From Gnetum montanum (Eukaryota > Streptophyta > Gnetopsida > Gnetales > Gnetaceae): a stretch of 64,000 bases of DNA. Shown here piece by piece: positions 33,266 to 44,699 of the stretch. The position numbers and the translations under genes are program-made. How positions within the stretch are numbered: position 1 is the first letter of the stretch; each line of letters begins with the position of its first letter. The stretch spans positions 249,376-313,375 of the forward strand of contig MNCI01029297.1 in NCBI GenBank assembly GCA_015680685.1. The letters run 5' to 3'. The notes beneath the pieces were generated by a model. That model worked only from the letters and a program-made list of their open reading frames with translations, did not search any database and was not told where the DNA came from.

Positions 33266-33550
33266 TTAGGCCTCATTTGGTAGTTGAGAAAGAGAGAGAG
33301 AGAAAGAAGTGTTGTTGCTGCCAACGCCAAGATTATACCTTTCGTTGTCCATCCGTAAGCGCACCATCGATCTTGCTCCTTGCATAGTTGCTTCAGCACT
33401 GGTCCATTCCAAGTGTTCCCTCCAAATCCAATCCATTATTGCATGATTGGCATCTGCACACACAACACAGTCTTATATTAGCAGGGGTAAATGCATGATA
33501 ATGCAATTGATACCTTGCTTCAGTGTAAGTCCATTGGCTGAGTTGTTGTA
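33266..33550 (-). pseudogene. Unassigned conserved coding-like segment 2 (DWIWREH ORF), element C
   Basis: The minus-strand reading KQGINCIIMHLPLLI, a stop, CVVCADANHAIM, DWIWREHLEWTS, RMDNERYNLGVGSN corresponds residue by residue to element F (22405-22809). The 60-bp hydrophobic stretch (33454-33513) is bounded by CAAG|GT and GCAG|AT, so a spliced reading is also possible and would skip the stop. Function unknown. Confidence 0.45.
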
Positions 33551-35149
33551 TGGCTAATACAGATCTGGAGATATATTAATGATGACTACCGAAGGTGTAG
33601 GAGCTAGGAGAAAATCAAAAAAATTTGGCCCCGTACCCCCATGACTAATCATGAACCTCCAATAGTGAGAGAATGGAAAAAGAAAAGGAATAAGAGAGAT
33701 GGAGAAAAAGAGACAACTATGACATCGATGAAATCGATGTCAAGATGGAAATGAACAAAACAAAATAAAATGGACTGCAAAAATGTTAGGGGAAAGAAGT
33801 TAACTGATGCACCAAATAAGAATGTTAGTGGGTCCTCCCCAAAGCAGGCTCATGCCCTTAATGCCCTAACAATCCCACATTCAAAGAGTCCGTAGGCTCT
33901 AGGAATGTAATTTGGAATAAGAGTTAAAGTCTTAACCACAAAAATTTACCAAAAAGAAAACAATGCATCTATCAAGATATACACTAATGATACAACCGAC
34001 AATGAGGTGAACAATGGAGAGAAGGGTGGAGAGAAGAGAATGGAATGGAATCCCAAGAACAAGGTGGTGTACAGCCCCTTGTGTGTTTTATGATTAATGT
34101 GACTTAGTAGATCCCATTCCAAGTTCGGCTTCAAAAAAACCACATCCAGTGACTTCGCATTAATACATTCAACCAATCCATCCTCTTAAAGTAACAAGAA
34201 TGCCTTCCCAAAGAGCCACCACCATTTCGACAAAATGAAGGAGGAGAGAATGGGAAGCGAGGAGGGCCTTAGTTAGTATGAACATTTTGATTTTGAGTTC
34301 CATAACCAGTGCTTGTAGCCCAAGGGATTATTTTGTCTAAGGGGTGTGCTTTGAATTCTCATTTTTTTTTCTTTTCTCTTTTTTTTTGTTTTGTTTTTTT
34401 TATGTGTTTATGTGTGAGAACCACACCATGCAAATACTTTGTTATTTTTATTTTCTCAGCTTCCGATAATTGGGTAACATTGAAACGGTAAGAAAACCCA
34501 AGAAGAAAACATCCAAGCACCCAAGAGAACAGCCAACACAAACGCAGCAAGTTCCCTTGAAGTCACACCCTTTTCAATCCTTGAGTCCTTCCTTAGTTTG
34601 AGAAATTCCAAGTCACCAATTCGTTAGAGTTCTTATTTAGAAAGGGACTATACATTTCCAAGCTGAGAGAGACCATAGAAATTGGTGGATGTATGGATGA
34701 AGTGGACTCATTGCCTACTATATCAAAAGAACCATACCTTAGTATCAACATCATAACTTAAAGGTAAAAATCAAACATTAACAACCAAGTGGAAAATAGT
34801 TCATACCATCATAAAGAACACTTATTGGGTGACAAACTTACAAGATGGATAACACACACGCAAACACACACAAAAAATGAAAAAGTATAACGACGTTGTA
34901 AAACAAAAACAAGAAAAGTTAAAGAAATTTGTAAAAAAAAAATGTGTAAAACAAAAATGTGTAAAACAAAAAGTTGTAAAACAAAAATGTGTAAAACAAA
35001 AATGTGTAAAAAAAACGTGTAAAGAAAAAATGTGTAAAACAAAAATTAAAAAGAACTAAGGGCCCCAAATGATTAGCATAGGTGGCCATCTCCCCCATGA
35101 CTGAATGGAAAGGGAGAGATCCAAAATAATGAACGTCTATTTGAATTTC
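33551..35149 (-). other. 3' region of element C, with conserved segment 1 and a TGTAAAACAAAAA repeat
   Basis: This aligns to 21324-22400 of F and about 42000-43480 of E. At 33946-34176 it carries conserved coding-like segment 1 (KSLDVVFLKPNLEWDLLSH and a hydrophobic tail). At about 34930-35045 short units close to TGTAAAACAAAAA are repeated. The sequence corresponding to 34740-34770 is the empty site for the insertion of B into F. No known protein. Confidence 0.5.
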
Positions 35150-35868
35150 TTAAGAGTGCCCAACTTCTCCCCATTGATGTTCTGAGATTAAGGGGTGGAA
35201 GTTGACGATTGATATTCTGAGATTAAGGGGTGGAAGTTGACGACGTTCATACTCCAATGTGTCTATGCCTTCTTTGTTGGCATGAGTTGTTTCCCCAGTT
35301 CGTTCCATGTATGTTGATGGGCTTCTTTCTTGATCAGTTGTCAACCACTGGGTGTTCTCTTGTTGAGTGGTTGCTACATACAAGCACCTTTGAATGTTGT
35401 CCTTTGGTGCACACCGATTACATGAAGAAAATCTTAAATTTCTGATTACCCATGATTCCTGCATGTCCTCACCCTCTAAGTTACTGTATGTGATGCATAG
35501 AACTTTCTTCTTCTTGATCTTTCCATAAATATTTACCTTAGATATCTCCAAGGAAAGATCGTGGATCCCTAGGCATGCATCTATTGTGCTTAGCCATGCC
35601 CTTCCCATTATAATTGGGAAGTCCCCTTCATTGTTGTTAACTTCTATCACTAGGAAATCTACTAGGTATGACCAACCACACATAGTGGTAACAATGTCCT
35701 CCACCAATCCCAAGGGAATGGTGATGGGCTGGTCTTCTAGCTCTAGTTGAATATTGCTCTTCTTAAGCTGGGGTAGGTTCCAAGCTTGATACATCTCTTG
35801 TGACATTAAGTTGACTTCGGAACCTGAGTCAAGAAGAGCCTTATGCAGTTCATTCTCGGCAACTTGGA
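35150..35868 (-). pseudogene. Aspartic protease of element C (open frame, fused end)
   Basis: An open frame of about 235 codons begins just after an upstream stop at ~35870. It reads ALLDSGSEVNLMSQEMY, with the catalytic D-S-G intact, then LGLVEDIVTTMCGWSYLVDF and FPIIMGRAWLSTIDA, the flap and Ile-Met-Gly-Arg block of Athila-type proteases. The C-terminus runs through a duplicated 38-bp segment (35165-35240) and ends at the pol-deletion junction. It is the longest intact retroelement reading frame of the Athila-like family here, but upstream gag is broken, so it is called a pseudogene. Confidence 0.8.
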
Positions 35869-35899
35869 GATAGATTCAGGGACTTCTAGGATTAAAGAA

Positions 35900-38466
35900 T
35901 TTCTTGGGAAGGTGGCCTACCTTAATCCAGTCGGTAATGGTATGCGTTAACATAACCGTATGCGTTAAGCTCTATTGTTGGACTAAAGGGAGCTCCGAAG
36001 TCTTGTATGTCGGAGGAGCATGCATAGACTCAACTGCTTGTTGTTGTGAGAGCTTGTCTAGGCTTTTGGTTTTGAAGAAAGGTCTTCTCTTTTTGTGGTT
36101 GTCAGAACTATCAGCGGGTTGAATGTTTATAGCTCTCGTAGCATTATGTTGCTGCAGTTGAGTGGGGAGTTTCCCTTGCATTGTTGGAGCGGGTGGTATG
36201 GGAACCAACGGTGTGAGAGAGGTGGAGGGATTTGGAGGATGGTATGGGTGTGGAGCGTCTCCTAGAGGATAAGGAGTCCTTCTAAAGTACTCCCAAACTT
36301 GGTAGTGACGTTGGGGAGTTGTGTGACCCATAGAGTCACTTGGAGAAACTGGCTACTGCACATAATAGCCATAAGGATCAGGTTGCCGGTAAGGGTATTG
36401 TTGTCTCAATGGTGGCATCTCTCATGACTGTGGGTATTGCCACTACTGATGTTGCCCAATGGGTTGTGGTGGAGTTCCACTTGGATAGTACGTTGATGGT
36501 TGGTGGAACTACCTTGGGTTACCTTGAGGATAAGGTAGCCTTTGGGGTGTTTGCCGTTGGTTAAGTCTTGGGTTGAGTGCATACATCCCAGACTCTTATA
36601 AGTGTGAGATGATTGGACAACATTCCTTAGGATGGTCATATTGGCAGATCTCACATCCACCTTCATTGTCTGTGTCTGAGTCTACAACCTCATCAGAGAT
36701 AATAACTTTTCCCTTACCCTTGTTATGTGCAGGGCCTGAATCTCTCTACTCTTTCTTGTCCTTATCACTACTTCATTGTACCTTAGACTCCTCTTCGATT
36801 TTCAAGATAGTTTCAAGTCTAGAGTCTAAGGAATCCCACAATTGATCTACCTTAGCCAATACTTCTATTGTTAACTTTTGAATTGGCAAGGTTTTTTTCT
36901 TCATCAACTCTTCAAGTGGTGACTCATCCCCTTCATTGCAGAATCTCACTTCTCTCTTTCGAAGGGAAGGATCATGGTTATATTCTTCCACGCTCTCTCT
37001 TTTTCGTAGCTAACCTTATTCTTTGGCTACTTGCTCCAACAAGCGATGAATTTCATGGGATCTAAGTTTTGATAGTCTCCCTTGGGCATATGTCCCAAGG
37101 GTTCTCCTAGTCTCATGTCTTAGCCCATCTATGATGTGGCGAAGTTGGTCCCATTGTGCTAACCATGGCCCAGGCAATGATGTAACAATGCATAGTATTG
37201 GCCCATGGTAGCATTCAAGGGTTTATGATTACCTTGCTTCCATTCTTGGATCTTCTTACGCAAGTTAGACACTCTGGAGTACATTTGATATTTATCATTA
37301 AATAATTCTAACATCGTACTCCACCTCCTAATGGTTTCCGGTTCTAAGGACCGGTACCAACTCTCTACTTCCTTTATGAGTGTCCTGGAAAATAACTTTA
37401 TTTTTTGCCACTCATTTTCTATGTTTTGCAAGGTGCAAGCATCATGGAATGCCTATAAATGATTTTGTAGATCTGCGTTGTATCCCCCTTCGAAGCATGG
37501 GATATTATTCATATCTAATCTTTTGATCCGACTATCTTTTTGATGCCTGGTTGGTATTCTCACTGCCTCCATGATATCTAGCATACTCTAGGTTGTAAGT
37601 AGGGGCTCATCATGATAATATCTTTCATGACGTCTATGTTGTCTATGTTGTTCCCTACTTTCCCTTCGTTCATGCCCTTGTCCTCACTCTCGAATTTCTC
37701 GTCGAGGTCTCTCATTTTTTCTACCTCTATCCTCACTGTTATGCTCTTGGTGGCTACACCCAGATGTGGAAGGAGAGGGTGAATGCTGTGATGAAGGAGA
37801 AGAAGAAGGGGAACCATCACCATGACGATGTTTCTTACCTTCTCTTCTATGGCTACGACCCCGATTGTGATGATGATCCAAGTGCCCATCGTTGTCATGT
37901 GCTGTTGTTCCCTCAGTGAATAGTTGGTGTTCACGGGGATCAGAACCAGGGTTGTGTATCATGGAGCGCAAGTTCTGATACCCCACTTCCTCACTATCAT
38001 TAGGAGGGGGAACATCATTCGATAGAGAACCCGTTATGAGTGGTTCACCATCTCCAATTTCACTTAGGATGGGTGGGACCCCTTTGCCCTTCAACAATGT
38101 ATGTTGGCTCTCCTACCTTGAGTCCCTTAAACATTGTGCAGCTATGGGATGGTAATCCCTCATGTCAAAATCTGTTGCAACGTATTCAACATAGATTTGT
38201 GTCATGCCTATTTATGCAAGAGCATGAATAAGCATGTTAGGAACTGCCCGATCTGGAGGTAACACTATGTTACCTTGCAAGTCTCTCTAGTGCATTTGTT
38301 CATCTTGATGGAGGATAAAAGTAAAGTTCAGTATATACTCATCGGGATGGGTATATACCACTTGGTATTGTTGAGGAACTAGCGGATTTTGGTTATGTGT
38401 TTTAGACTGCCGACTGTCTTTTGTATGATCCCTAGGTGGTGAATTGCTTTTGTTAGAAGAATACAT
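35900..38466 (-). pseudogene. gag of element C (broken)
   Basis: The likely start is ATG at 38466 (MYSSNKSNSPP), 124 bases after the primer site. The pieces in order are an N-terminal region, a low-complexity His/Arg/Ser-rich stretch (SRGRSHRR-like, 37684-37990), a capsid block (37159-37431: SRTLIKEVESWYRSL, LFNDKYQ), a charged coiled stretch (36773-36991), a CEICQYDHPKEC finger near 36600-36650 and a Pro-rich segment (35972-36331). Frameshifts and stops separate them. E (47031-49642) has the same order. Confidence 0.82.
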
Positions 38467-38589
38467 TGTTATTTATCAGTGTGTTGATTAACCGTTATAT
38501 AAATTTTTTGTTTAATTGACCCTAAGGTTTGTTTAAGCTCCCAATGATGTGAGTGATTTCCTATGTTCTACTTAGCGCACAAACACTTA

Positions 38590-38608
38590 GTCCCTGGCAA
38601 CGGTGCCA
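38590..38608 (-). promoter_or_regulatory. Primer binding site of element C
   Basis: The minus strand reads TGGCACCGTTGCCAGGGAC one base after the LTR. It resembles the TGGCGCCGTTGCCGGGGA type site known from Athila elements. Confidence 0.82.
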
Positions 38609-38609
38609 A

Positions 38610-39424
38610 TGATGAGTGGCGAGGTACCCCCTACACTCAACCATACGAATACGAGCGTAGCATGCACGATTCGGTTGAACTCCATAGACTAAGTGCCTAC
38701 ACACCTCATGGAACACTTAAGGTTAATCATTCGTTGTCTTCCCATACTTACTTGTAGTTGTCATGGTTGTATGGTTAAGTAAGTCCGAGGTATATGATTT
38801 TTATATCTTTTCTGTTTAATCTCCTATGCTAGTGAGGTGAAGGGTTGAAGAGACTAATTGACTAACTTTAACTAACTAACTAAGCCTTAATTAACCTAGC
38901 ATCAGCATCCGTTCCCACTTACCATTCACACCCTGAACCAATGCAATTGTGGTTACCAAATGCTAATCGTTGCTGGGATCACCAAGCGTAACACACGTGC
39001 TTGAAGCGGTCGTACTGAGGCACTTAACTAGGAGAGAAGGGTTGAGAGAGATTTAATGACTAATAAAGCATGTAAATTATAAACAATAAATAACATTAAA
39101 TAAAATCGTATTTAGCCTATTCCATGCACTACAAGGTTTATCCAAGAAGTTCGTCTTTATTTCCATACACAAATATGTGTTCAGGTACAATATCTGCTCG
39201 AATAAAGATCTGTTCACTTTGGAGCTCCTACTGTGGGCACATGGAAAATATTCTATCTCTGGAGGGATCAAACTGATAGAGTTTCACTACGGTTTGAGCC
39301 TAGGATGAGAAACAAGGGAGTGTCACCTCTTATTTATAGATTTGACGATGGACCGCGATATCGCGGGGGACGATGCAATATCGCTTACACGATATCGTGG
39401 CCCATGCAATATCGCATCTCATCA
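38610..39424 (-). repeat. 5' LTR of element C
   Basis: 815 bp; minus strand starts TGATGAGATGCG at 39424. GATATCGCG-type dyads fill the first ~80 bases (39345-39424). The TATA box is at 39331-39338. ACCTT follows on the plus side at 39425-39429. Confidence 0.93.
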
Positions 39425-39429
39425 ACCTT

Positions 39430-40538
39430 GTAGGATCTTGGATAAGGATTTTTCACTAAACCCAATCTAGTAATTTTCCTAGAAGAAATGACATTTTTTT
39501 GGGCTCCCCATCAATCAAAATATAAATCCATTCCTACTAAGCAAACATCTAGCCCTAATCCAAAACAACTTTCTTGATGGATGATATATTCTATTCACAT
39601 TTCCCATAAATGTATAAGAATTTAATATAGAAACTTTCTTAATTTTGAAAGTATTAGAATTATCTCTCTTAAGAGCTTGGCTTGATGTCTCCTTTGCTTT
39701 CATGGTTGGTACATCATTTACCTTGACTACCTTGTGAAGTGAACATTCCCATTACTTGTGTCTCCATTCTTTACATTTGAAGCATTGAACCTTGGATGAG
39801 TTGTTATCTTGATGCTTGCCTTCCTTGCCATGGTCCTTCTTAGCTTTTCTCTTCTTATCATTATTCTCTTGCTTCTTGTCATGGTGTCTCTCATTGTCTT
39901 TAGTTTTTGACTTGGATCCATTTTTTAATTTGGATCCCTTATCTTCCTCCTTTGAATCTTATTTGCTTCTACTCCCAAATCCAATGAGTTTCTTTTCTAC
40001 CTTGAGTATCAAATCATAAGCTTCATTAAGAGTTTGTAGCTCATAGAATGATAGCTCCTACTAATATGCCATTTTGAGAGTTCCAAGAAAGATTAAAGCA
40101 TGTTCATATTCCTCCCAATTTACTATAGCTTGATGGAATAGTTCACAATATTTAATGTAAAACTCCTTGACATCCTTGTCACCTTCTTCAATGAATTTTA
40201 GCTTCATGATGTCTCTTTTCTTTGCTAAGATTATTCCAAATTATTTCTCAACCTATGTTTCATTAGATTCAAATCTCTAATAGATTGACCAATTTGCCTC
40301 TTATAACTTTGGAAATCTTTTTCGCATCAAGTTGAGGTCATACCTTCTAATATGGATTCAACAATCAGTACCCTCAATTATTTTGGTATTTCTTTAAGCA
40401 CAAAATGCTTATTAAGAGCCTTTAACTAACTTGCAAAAGCATTGTTGCCATATACACCATTGAAAGTATTCAATTCCATATACGTAAGTCTTGCAACATT
40501 TCTAAATGCTCTAGCAAGCCTTGCTTCATCTTTATCAT
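39430..40538 (-). pseudogene. gag C-terminal part of element D, between the C and E insertions
   Basis: The minus strand shows a zinc knuckle near 39755-39795 reading QCFKCKEWRHK, a stop, then WEC, which fits CX2CX4HX4C with a stop inside. A Lys/Arg-rich stretch precedes it (MTRSKRIMIRREKLRR, 39727-39921). The capsid-like part further right is full of stops. The frame joins 50721-51069 across E. Confidence 0.7.
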
Positions 40539-41490
40539 TGATGAGCGGCAAGGTACCCCTATGCTCAACCATACGAATATGAACGTTTCACGCATGATCT
40601 GATCGAATTCCAAGGACTAAGTGCTTATGTGCCCTTGTGGAACAAGGATAGGTTGGTTGATCATTATCTTTCCAAGTTTACCTGTATGTCACGATTGTAT
40701 GGTTAAGTAAGCTTGAGGCATATGATTTTTATAGCTTTTATGTTTTTATGTCCTGCGCTAGTAGAGAAGGAAAGAGGTAACTAAGTAACTAACTTAACTT
40801 AACTACTCATTAACTAAGTTCTAACTAATCCTAACACCAACATCCATTCCCACTTGCCATACACATCTTGAACCAGTGCAACATTGCTGGGATTACCAAA
40901 CGCTAATCGTTACTGGGTTACCCAGCATTACATGCATGCTTGAAGTGGTCATGCTTGTGTAATTTAATGATTTGCTTAATTGATCAAAATGAGTTGCTGT
41001 GCTAATAACAGAAATGTAAAGTGCATAAAATAAAATAAATACATAAAAAAATAAAATAAAAGAAATGTGTAAGAAAAAAAATATTAAGTGCTCCAAGGAT
41101 GAATCGAAGAGCTCATCTTTATTGTTGTACACAAGGTGTGCTCAGGTACACAATGCTTGAATAAATATCCATCCACACTTAGAACTCCTACTGTGGGCAC
41201 TTGGAAAATACTCTAACTTTCAAACAAAATACAAGAGTTTCACTATTTAACTGCTAAAAGACTTCTTTCCAATTGTGCGCCTAGGCATTGTATTTATAGG
41301 CTTGGGAGCAACTTCTCTAATAATTAGAATAAGCACTCTAATAATTAGAATAATTGCTAAAATAACTGCTAGAGTAACCTCTCTAATAATTAGAATAAAC
41401 TGCTAGAGTAACTGCTCTAATAATTAGAATAAACTGCTAGAGTAACTACTCTAATAATTAGAATAACTACTAAAGTAACCGTTCTCATTA
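40539..41490 (-). repeat. 3' LTR of element E
   Basis: 952 bp. The minus strand starts TAATGAGAACGG (the TG has become TA) and ends GCCGCTCATCA. Repeated CTCTAATAATTAGAATAA units fill 41320-41480. TATA box at 41291-41298. Confidence 0.92.
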
Positions 41491-41502
41491 TACCCCCATG
41501 AC
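41491..41502 (-). promoter_or_regulatory. Polypurine-like tract of element E
   Basis: The minus strand reads CATGGGGGTA before the 3' LTR, as in F and C. Confidence 0.6.
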
Positions 41503-41716
41503 TGAATGAAAACTTGTCCTCGAGTATAGAAGAAGAGAAACAAGTTCTTTACAAAATATTGGGAAGGTATGGGATTATTGACTAACTGACAACTGATGGT
41601 GGAATGGGATGACAGACCCAATGTGCCCAGTGAATGGATCAATAAGCATATTACAACATTAGTCTTCATGACCATTGTGGTGAACACTCATACATAAATG
41701 ACATCCAAGCCTTTTT

Positions 41717-41981
41717 TTAATAGCTTGAAGAGAAAGAGAGAGAAAGAAGATGAAGGGTGTTGCCGCCAATGCCGAGGATGCACTTTCTGTTATTTATCCA
41801 TAGCCACACCACCAGACTTGCTCCTTTCATAAATGCTCCAGTTCCGGTCCATCTTGAGTGCTTCCTCCAAGCCCAGTCCATTGTTTGTATGATTTTCATC
41901 TGCACACACAACATAGTCACAAATGAGCAAGATTAGATAAACCACAATGTTGTTGATACCTTGCATTGATATGAAGCACAT
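41717..41981 (-). pseudogene. Unassigned conserved coding-like segment 2 (DWIWREH ORF), element E
   Basis: The reading MCFISMQGINNIVVYLILLICDYVVCADENH continues, after a one-base shift, as MDWAWRKHSRWTG and WLWINNRKCILGIGGN. It is the most diverged of the three copies. The hydrophobic stretch is again 60 bp (41900-41959) between CAAG|GT and GCAG|ATG. Function unknown. Confidence 0.42.
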
Positions 41982-43489
41982 TGGCTGAGTTGTGGTTATG
42001 GTAGAAACTAGTTTGGAGATTTATCACTGGTAACTATCTACGGTGCAGGGGTTAGGCAAACGGTAGAATGGAAAAAATTAAAAAATTTGTGCTAGGGCCC
42101 CCACAACTAAGAGCAAACCTTTGATAGCTATAAGATGGAAAAATGTGAGGAATAAGAAAGATGGAAAAAATAACAATTGCAATGCCAATAAAATGGATGC
42201 CATGGATGAGGATGAAATAAGAAATGATTGATTGTAGGAAATGTATAAGGACAAAAAATTATCAATTGCACTAAAAAGAAATGCCAATGGATCCTCCCCA
42301 AAGCAGGCTCATGTCTTTTATGCCCTAACAAACCCACAAACCAAAGAGTTCATAGGCTCTAAGAATGTCATTTAGAAGAAAGAGTTAAAAACTTACCCAC
42401 AAGAATTCACCAAAGAAAAATAATGCATCAACCCAGAATAGACTAATGATAAAACCAACAATGAGGTGGAAAATGGGAAGAAAGATGGAGAGGAGAGAAT
42501 GGAATGGAATCCCAAGAATAAGATTGTGTAAAGCCCCTTGTGTATTTCATGGTTAAGATAACTAAGTAGAACTTATCCCAAATCAAGACTCAAACCAACC
42601 ACATTTAGTGACCTCACATCAATACACTTGGCCAATCCATCCTCTTGAGGCAACAAGAATGCTTCCACAAAGAGTGACCACCATCCCAAGGAGAGTGAGA
42701 TGGAGAAGTAGAAAGCAAGAAAGGGCCTTAGTTAGAGGGAACCTTCAGGCATGGGTAACATGTCTTTCCAGTGCCATAACCAACGCTTGTAGCCCATATT
42801 GATTTGTTATGTCTAAGGGGTGTGCTTTGAATTCTCATCTTTTTCTCTCTTTTTTTATGTTTATGCATGAGAACCACACCATGCAAAGACTTATTTTTAT
42901 TCACTCAGCTTCCTAATATTTGAACAATGTCAGAATGGTAGAAAACCCAAGAAAAAGCATCCAAGCACCCAAGAGAATGGCCAACACCAATGCATCAAAT
43001 CCCGTTGAAGTCACACCATTTTCATCCTTTGAGTCTTTCCTTGGTTTAAAAAATACCTAGCCACCAATTCATTAACAAGTTTACTTAGAAAAAGGGGATT
43101 GTATAGTTCCAAGCCAAAGGAGACCATAGAGTTGTATAGATGAGTGGACAGTGTGGGCTCATTACCTGTTTTACCAAAAGAACCATATATTAATATCAGC
43201 ATCATAATTCAAAGGTAAAAATCAAACATTAGCAATTAATATGATATAATTCAATCCACCATAATGAGCACTTATTAGATGACGAATAAAAGTAAATCAA
43301 GCAAACAAAGAAATAGTAAAAACATGAAAGATGGTGTAAAATAAAAATAAGAAAAGCTAGAAAAATGTGTAAAATAAAAATGTGTAATACAAAAATTCAA
43401 AAAGAACTGAGGGCCTAGAACGGTTAGCATAGGTGGCCATCTCCCCCATGATTGAGTTGGAAGGAGGAGATTCAAAATAGTGAGCAAGG
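41982..43489 (-). other. 3' region of element E
   Basis: This aligns to 33551-35140 of C and 21324-22400 of F. Conserved coding-like segment 1 is present in degraded form at about 42540-42640. No known protein. The C deletion junction corresponds to about 43480. Confidence 0.5.
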
Positions 43490-44620
43490 TCATCCATCAA
43501 CAGAGGTAGCATGTGTACTAGCTGTCCTAAGCTCATGGAAAGGTTTGGTTTGTTGTACATTGACCAACAGTTTCTTGTTTGGGCTCTTAGGTTTGTATAT
43601 TGTCATGGCCCCTGAAACAAAAGTTGCATAAATAATATAAGGTCCTTCCCACAATGTTTGAAATTTAGTACATTGTGGCACATGTGTGGGATTCCAGTAG
43701 AGAACCTTATATCTTGGTTGATATTTAACTTTCCTAATTCTTAGGTCATGACATTGTTTATTGAAGGCCTTGTGCAATTCGTTAGATGATAGGGCAGCTA
43801 ATTGGTTTTCATCTAGCAAGTTAAAGGTTACTAACCATTATTTTTGTGCTAGATCAAGGTCAAGGTTGAAGTCACATGCTATGGATAGTGTATGGATCTC
43901 AGTTTGAATGGGAGGTGTTGGTAATTTACTATACACTAACTCATAGGGAGAGTAGCCTATAGGGAGTTTCCATGTGGAGCAGTATGCTCAAAGATCATCG
44001 TTCAGTTTAGTGCACCAGTCTCGCCTAAACTTGCTAATGGTTCTTGTCAATATCTGCGTAATCTCCTTGTTGGTGACTTCTACTTGACTGTTCGCTTGGG
44101 GTTGGTATGGTGTAGTCAATTTATGCTTAACCCCTAAGTGTTACAATAATTTCCGAAAAGTTGCACCTATGAACTGTGTACCATTATCTGAAATAAGGGC
44201 ACATGGCACACCAAACCTATTTATGATTTGTTGTTAAATAAATTGTGTAGCTGTAGATGATGTACAATCTTTAACAATTGTTTCTTTGGCCCATTTTGTT
44301 AGGTAATCCATTGGACATTGGTGTAATCTGCCCCATAAGATCAATTCCCCAAATGTCGAAGGGTTCTAACAGTTGAATCTATTGTTGCAGACCCTCCATT
44401 CTAGCAATCATTCTCCTATCATGTTGACAATGCTCACAAGATTAGATGAAATGATGGACGTCCTGAAATAATGTAGGCCAATAATATCCTGCAAGAAGGA
44501 TCTTGATGGCTATTCATCTCCCAGCGTAATGATCCCCACAAGGACCCTCATGAGCATCTTGGAGAACTCACAGTTGATCTATATCAGGAACATACCATTG
44601 AACCAAGCCATCAGGACACA
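43490..44620 (-). pseudogene. Integrase of element E (broken)
   Basis: The translation shows ALISDNGTQFIGA (second catalytic Asp), TPYQPQANSQVEVTNKE (catalytic Glu), SPYELVYSKLPTPP, and the C-terminal WNPTHVPQCTKFQTLWEGP. The zinc-finger part near 44400-44470 reads with several stops. The C-terminal open piece is 43490-43819. It ends with FHELRTAST and a stop, and no chromodomain is seen. Confidence 0.85.
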
Positions 44621-44699
44621 CTTTGTAAAGTTGTCCATTGATATCCATAAAGTACTTGGCTCGATGAAGAAACTATTGTTTCTTCTTAAGGTTTAAATA

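Larger units (their letters stand above)
32268..39424 (-). mobile_element. Element C: Athila-like gag-protease LTR retrotransposon without pol
   Basis: 7157 bp, LTRs 32268-33091 and 38610-39424, ACCTT duplication, inserted in element D. Internal order on the minus strand is primer site, gag, protease and a long 3' region. Alignment with the related element E shows that the RT-RNase H-integrase block (E about 43480-46337) is missing at C position ~35150. The primer site and the Athila-type pol of E suggest the Athila lineage. Movement would have needed pol supplied in trans (inference). Confidence 0.92.

Noticed and set aside
34877-35059. Lys/Cys/Val-rich 60-codon ORF
   Set aside because: It is a translation of the TGTAAAACAAAAA simple repeat.
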